A stretch of DNA of 10,169 nt from positions 1 through 10,169 of the forward strand of contig JAUPLK010000033.1 of the NCBI GenBank assembly GCA_030836925.1, read 5' to 3'. A program made the position numbers and the translations under genes. The notes below the pieces were generated by a model, which saw only the letters and a list, made by a program, of their open reading frames with translations, ran no database searches and had not been told where the DNA came from. The DNA comes from Pseudomonadota bacterium (lineage in GTDB: Bacteria; Pseudomonadota; Gammaproteobacteria; Steroidobacterales; GCA-2729495). Of the stretch, positions 8,222 through 10,169 are shown one piece after another (position 1 is the stretch's first letter; every line of letters starts with the position of its first letter).

Positions 8222-8889
8222 GACGCGGTTCCGCTGCCATCGGCGCGACGACTGACCACGATCATGTGGCGCTCGGCATCCAGCGCAGGGACCCGCACCG
8301 GGGTCACGGCTTCCGCCACCCAGCCCTCGGGCAGCGCCGCCAGCTCGTCGGCCGGCAAACGACCCTTCATGGCCAGCAGCCTGCCGCCAGGCGCAACCAG
8401 TCGCCCGGCGCCCTGGACGAAATCCGGCAGGGCGGCGAAGGCGCGGGAAGTCACCGTATCGAACAACTGCATCGGCGCGTAATCCTCGACTCTCATCTGC
8501 ACGGCGCTGGCGTTGCCGATCTTCAGTTCAGCGATCACCTGGCGCACGAAACGTACCTTCTTCCCCCCCGAGTCCAGCAGCGTATAGCTGCGCCCCGGCT
8601 CGGCCAGCGCCAGCGGGATTCCCGGCAGCCCCGCACCACAGCCGACATCGAGCACGCGCTCCCCCTTGAGGAAGGGCCGCGCCGACAGCGAGTCCAGCAC
8701 ATGCCGCACCACCATCTCGGCCGGATCGCGGATGCTGGTCAGATTGAAGGCCTGATTCCACTTGTCGAGCAGGCGCAGGTAAGCGGCCAGCGCGTCCACC
8801 AGCCTTGCGTCAGCAACCAGGCCAAGTTCAGGGAGGTGCTTGCGGAACAGTTCTTCCGGCGATCCGGCAGGCGGGGTCAGTATAGCCAA
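8218..8889 (-). CDS. rsmG: 16S rRNA (guanine-N7) methyltransferase RsmG
   Basis: SAM-dependent enzyme (GidB) that methylates N7 of G527 in 16S rRNA; loss gives low-level streptomycin resistance in several bacteria. From the TTG at 8889 it has 223 residues (207 in E. coli, 214 in P. aeruginosa). Motifs: LDKWNQAFNLTSIRDP (41-56), RHVLDSL (62-68), SAM-binding DVGCGAGLPGIPLAL (81-95), LLDSGGKKVRF (104-114), TSRAFAAL (147-154), AMKGRLPADELAALP (173-187) and PALDAERH (201-208). The start is uncertain. The frame is open to a TTG at 8976, with an ATG at 8952, but both lie inside acuI and would add residues the family lacks. The TTG at 8889 fits family length but has only a close-set AGGG, and a CTG at 8880 is a further possibility. 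A G7 run lies at 8563-8569. The gene overlaps parA by 4 bp. Confidence 0.95.
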   Translation of the reverse strand: MAILTPPAGSPEELFRKHLPELGLVADARLVDALAAYLRLLDKWNQAFNLTSIRDPAEMVVRHVLDSLSARPFLKGERVLDVGCGAGLPGIPLALAEPGRSYTLLDSGGKKVRFVRQVIAELKIGNASAVQMRVEDYAPMQLFDTVTSRAFAALPDFVQGAGRLVAPGGRLLAMKGRLPADELAALPEGWVAEAVTPVRVPALDAERHMIVVSRRADGSGTAS

Positions 8890-8911
8890 AGCCCTGCGTG
8901 ATCCGCGCTGT

Positions 8912-9901
8912 TCAGGCCAGCCGGACCAGGCAGCGCCCGACCACGGTGGCATCGATCCAGGCCGGCAGTTCGGCAATCAGCTGGTCCAGGCCGATTTCCC
9001 GGCTGGCGATGCGACCCAGTGCAGCGGTCCTGAACTCGCTGGCCAGCAACTGCCAGATTTCGAGGCGCACCTTGCGCGGTACTTCCACCGCATTGATGCC
9101 GAGCAGGCTCACGCCGCGCAGGATGAAAGGCAGCACCGTGGTATTGAGCTCGGTGCCCTGCGTGAGACCGATGCTGGCAATGTTGCCCCAGGGCACGGTG
9201 GTGCGGGTCAGCCAGGCCAGCGTCGCACCGCCGAGGTTGTCGATGGCGCCGCCCCAGACCGCGCGCTTCAGCGGCTGCGTGCCGGCATCCACCGCATCGA
9301 GCGGCATGACGGCGCTGGCGCCGAGGCTCTTGAGGTAGTCACTGGCGCTGGTCTTGCGCGTCAGCGCGGTCACCTGGTAGCCCCGTTCGGCCAGCATCGC
9401 CACGGCAAAACTGCCCACACCGCCGGTGGCGCCGGTGACGAGCACCGGACCGAGCTCGGGCGTCTGCCCGTTCTGCTCGAGGCGATGGATGGCGAGCGCG
9501 GCCGTGAAGCCGGCCGTGCCAAAACTCATCGCGGTGCGCGTGTCGAGCCCCTCCGGCAGCGGGATGGCCCAGTCGCCGGGCACCCGCACGACCTGGCTGA
9601 AACCGCCGTCGTGGGTTTCACTCAGGCCACCGCCCGTGACGACCACCCGGTCGCCGGGCTTGCAGCGCGGATCGCTCGAGCTGACGACCGTGCCCGCCAC
9701 ATCCACGCCGCCGACCAGCGGAAAGCGCCGCAGGATGCGGCCCTTGCCGGTGGCGGCCAGCGCGTCCTTGTAGTTGACGCTCGAGTATTCGCCGCGGATG
9801 ACGACCTCACCGGGGCTCAGCTGATCGAGGCTCAGCTGTTCCAGGCGCGGCACGATCCGGCCGTCTTCCTGGTGTATGCGCAGTGCCTTGAAGGAATCCA
9901 T
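8912..9901 (-). CDS. acuI: YhdH/AcuI-family acrylyl-CoA reductase (MDR superfamily quinone oxidoreductase-like)
   Basis: Zinc-free medium-chain dehydrogenase/reductase. The E. coli and Rhodobacter relatives reduce acryloyl-CoA to propanoyl-CoA with NADPH. It has 329 residues (E. coli YhdH 324). The N-terminal GroES-like domain (about 1-125) contains SSVNYKDALAATGKG (40-54) and FPLVGGVDVAGTV (60-72). The Rossmann domain has VTGATGGVGSFAVAML (155-170) and YLKSLGAS (189-196). Further YhdH-like blocks are WGGAIDNLGG and TTVLPFILRGVSLLGI(N/D)... near the C-terminus. The frame is open upstream to 10012, but the start is the ATG at 9901: it fits the family and has GGGGAG 5 nt upstream. The native substrate here cannot be told from sequence; older databases call such proteins quinone oxidoreductase. 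It follows the cytochrome gene by 37 bp. Confidence 0.9.
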   Translation of the reverse strand: MDSFKALRIHQEDGRIVPRLEQLSLDQLSPGEVVIRGEYSSVNYKDALAATGKGRILRRFPLVGGVDVAGTVVSSSDPRCKPGDRVVVTGGGLSETHDGGFSQVVRVPGDWAIPLPEGLDTRTAMSFGTAGFTAALAIHRLEQNGQTPELGPVLVTGATGGVGSFAVAMLAERGYQVTALTRKTSASDYLKSLGASAVMPLDAVDAGTQPLKRAVWGGAIDNLGGATLAWLTRTTVPWGNIASIGLTQGTELNTTVLPFILRGVSLLGINAVEVPRKVRLEIWQLLASEFRTAALGRIASREIGLDQLIAELPAWIDATVVGRCLVRLA

Positions 9902-9914
9902 GCGGGCTCCCCGC
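9902..9914 (-). promoter_or_regulatory. Hairpin enclosing the acuI ribosome binding site
   Basis: The 13 nt just before the acuI ATG read GCGGGGAGCCCGC on the coding strand, a perfect 5-bp stem (GCGGG/CCCGC) with loop GAG. The Shine-Dalgarno GGGGAG lies in the stem and loop. When folded, the start would be partly masked. The inverted repeat is directly visible; a regulatory role is inference, and a short GC-rich palindrome could be chance in this genome. Confidence 0.35.
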
Positions 9915-9938
9915 CAGTGGAAGCGTATGCGCCCGGGT

Positions 9939-10169
9939 CTATTTCTTGTAGGCGGCGGTCTGCAGACCTGGTTGTGCAGCGAAGTAGGCAGCCAGCGCCT
10001 TGATGTCGGCATCGGTCAGCGCCGCCACCTGCGCGCCCATGATCGGATCCTTGCGCTCGCCGCTCTTGTACTGATGCAGGGCGTGTTCGATGTAGTCGGC
10101 CTTCTGTCCCGCGAGCACCGGCCAGTTGGGCATCTGGCTGCGGCCGCCCTCGCCGTGGCAGGCCACGCA
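9939..10169 (-). CDS. Class I c-type cytochrome, C-terminal 76 residues (partial, 5' end outside window)
   Basis: The frame enters from the right edge and ends at the TAG at 9939. The first complete codons read CVACHG, a CxxCH haem c attachment motif whose first Cys is the first codon in the window, so this is not a gene start. Downstream it reads like the c553/c4 group of small periplasmic cytochromes: MPNWPVLAGQKADYIEHALH and YKSGERKDPIMGAQVAAL, then LTDADIKALAAYFAAQPG. The Met of DPIMG is the probable second axial ligand. The signal peptide expected for export is beyond the edge, as could be a second haem domain as in cytochrome c4. Its role is probably periplasmic electron transfer. It lies 37 bp before acuI on the same strand and may be cotranscribed with it. 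Confidence 0.9.
   Translation of the reverse strand, partial: CVACHGEGGRSQMPNWPVLAGQKADYIEHALHQYKSGERKDPIMGAQVAALTDADIKALAAYFAAQPGLQTAAYKK

Noticed and set aside
7191..8240. A 349-codon frame on the minus strand overlapping parA in a different phase
   Set aside because: parA in its own frame has every family motif. The alternative product is low-complexity Arg/Ala/Gly-rich sequence, a frame shadow.
6470..8482. A 670-codon open frame on the plus strand running opposite parB, parA and most of rsmG
   Set aside because: It spans three well-identified genes and two gene boundaries in antisense. Its composition is rich in Arg, His, Gln and Gly with no recognisable domain, as expected for a GC-rich antisense frame lacking stops.
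9902..10012. A 37-residue N-terminal extension of the acuI product starting at 10012
   Set aside because: It would overlap the cytochrome coding end. The residues are unlike the family, and the ATG at 9901 has a strong ribosome binding site.

Overview
The window is GC-rich bacterial chromosome in which every convincing gene lies on the minus strand, packed with short gaps or small overlaps. Read in the direction of transcription (right to left) the order is: cytochrome c (5' end outside the window) - acuI/yhdH-type oxidoreductase - rsmG - parA - parB - spacer of 228 bp - atpI - atpB - atpE - atpF - atpH - atpA - atpG - atpD (3' part outside the window). The rsmG-parA-parB-atpIBEFHAGD order is the origin-proximal gid-par-atp cluster known from Pseudomonas and other Gammaproteobacteria. 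The protein sequences read as gammaproteobacterial: the alpha, a and b subunits resemble E. coli most closely by eye, and the operon carries atpI. A GTAG-type REP palindrome between atpG and atpD points to a Xanthomonadales/Nevskiales/Pseudomonas-like genome. That lineage call is inference.

Left part (1-6232): nearly all of the F1Fo ATP synthase operon. Fo comes first (AtpB a subunit, AtpE c ring, AtpF b stator), preceded by the assembly factor AtpI. F1 follows (AtpH delta, AtpA alpha, AtpG gamma, AtpD beta). The hallmark residues are present: Walker A in alpha and beta, the alpha arginine finger, the a-subunit arginine and the c-subunit aspartate. Ribosome binding sites differ clearly along the operon: strong for atpE, atpF and atpD, poor for atpI. 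This fits the unequal subunit stoichiometry.

Middle part (6233-8889): a spacer that probably carries the atp promoter, then the chromosome partitioning pair ParB/ParA and the 16S rRNA methyltransferase RsmG. rsmG and parA overlap by 4 bp. No parS site is visible in the window.

Right part (8890-10169): where many relatives have mnmG (gidA) next to rsmG, this genome has an acrylyl-CoA reductase-family gene and a class I c-type cytochrome. The cytochrome is cut by the window edge exactly at the first Cys of its CxxCH haem motif.

This is essentially a core housekeeping region. I found no CRISPR array, insertion sequence, prophage, tRNA/rRNA or defence system, and no sign of an undescribed multi-gene system. 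The points worth a second look are small: the truncated REP pair inside the atp operon, the acuI/cytochrome neighbours replacing mnmG, a G7 tract in rsmG, and hairpins or unusual leaders at several translation starts.
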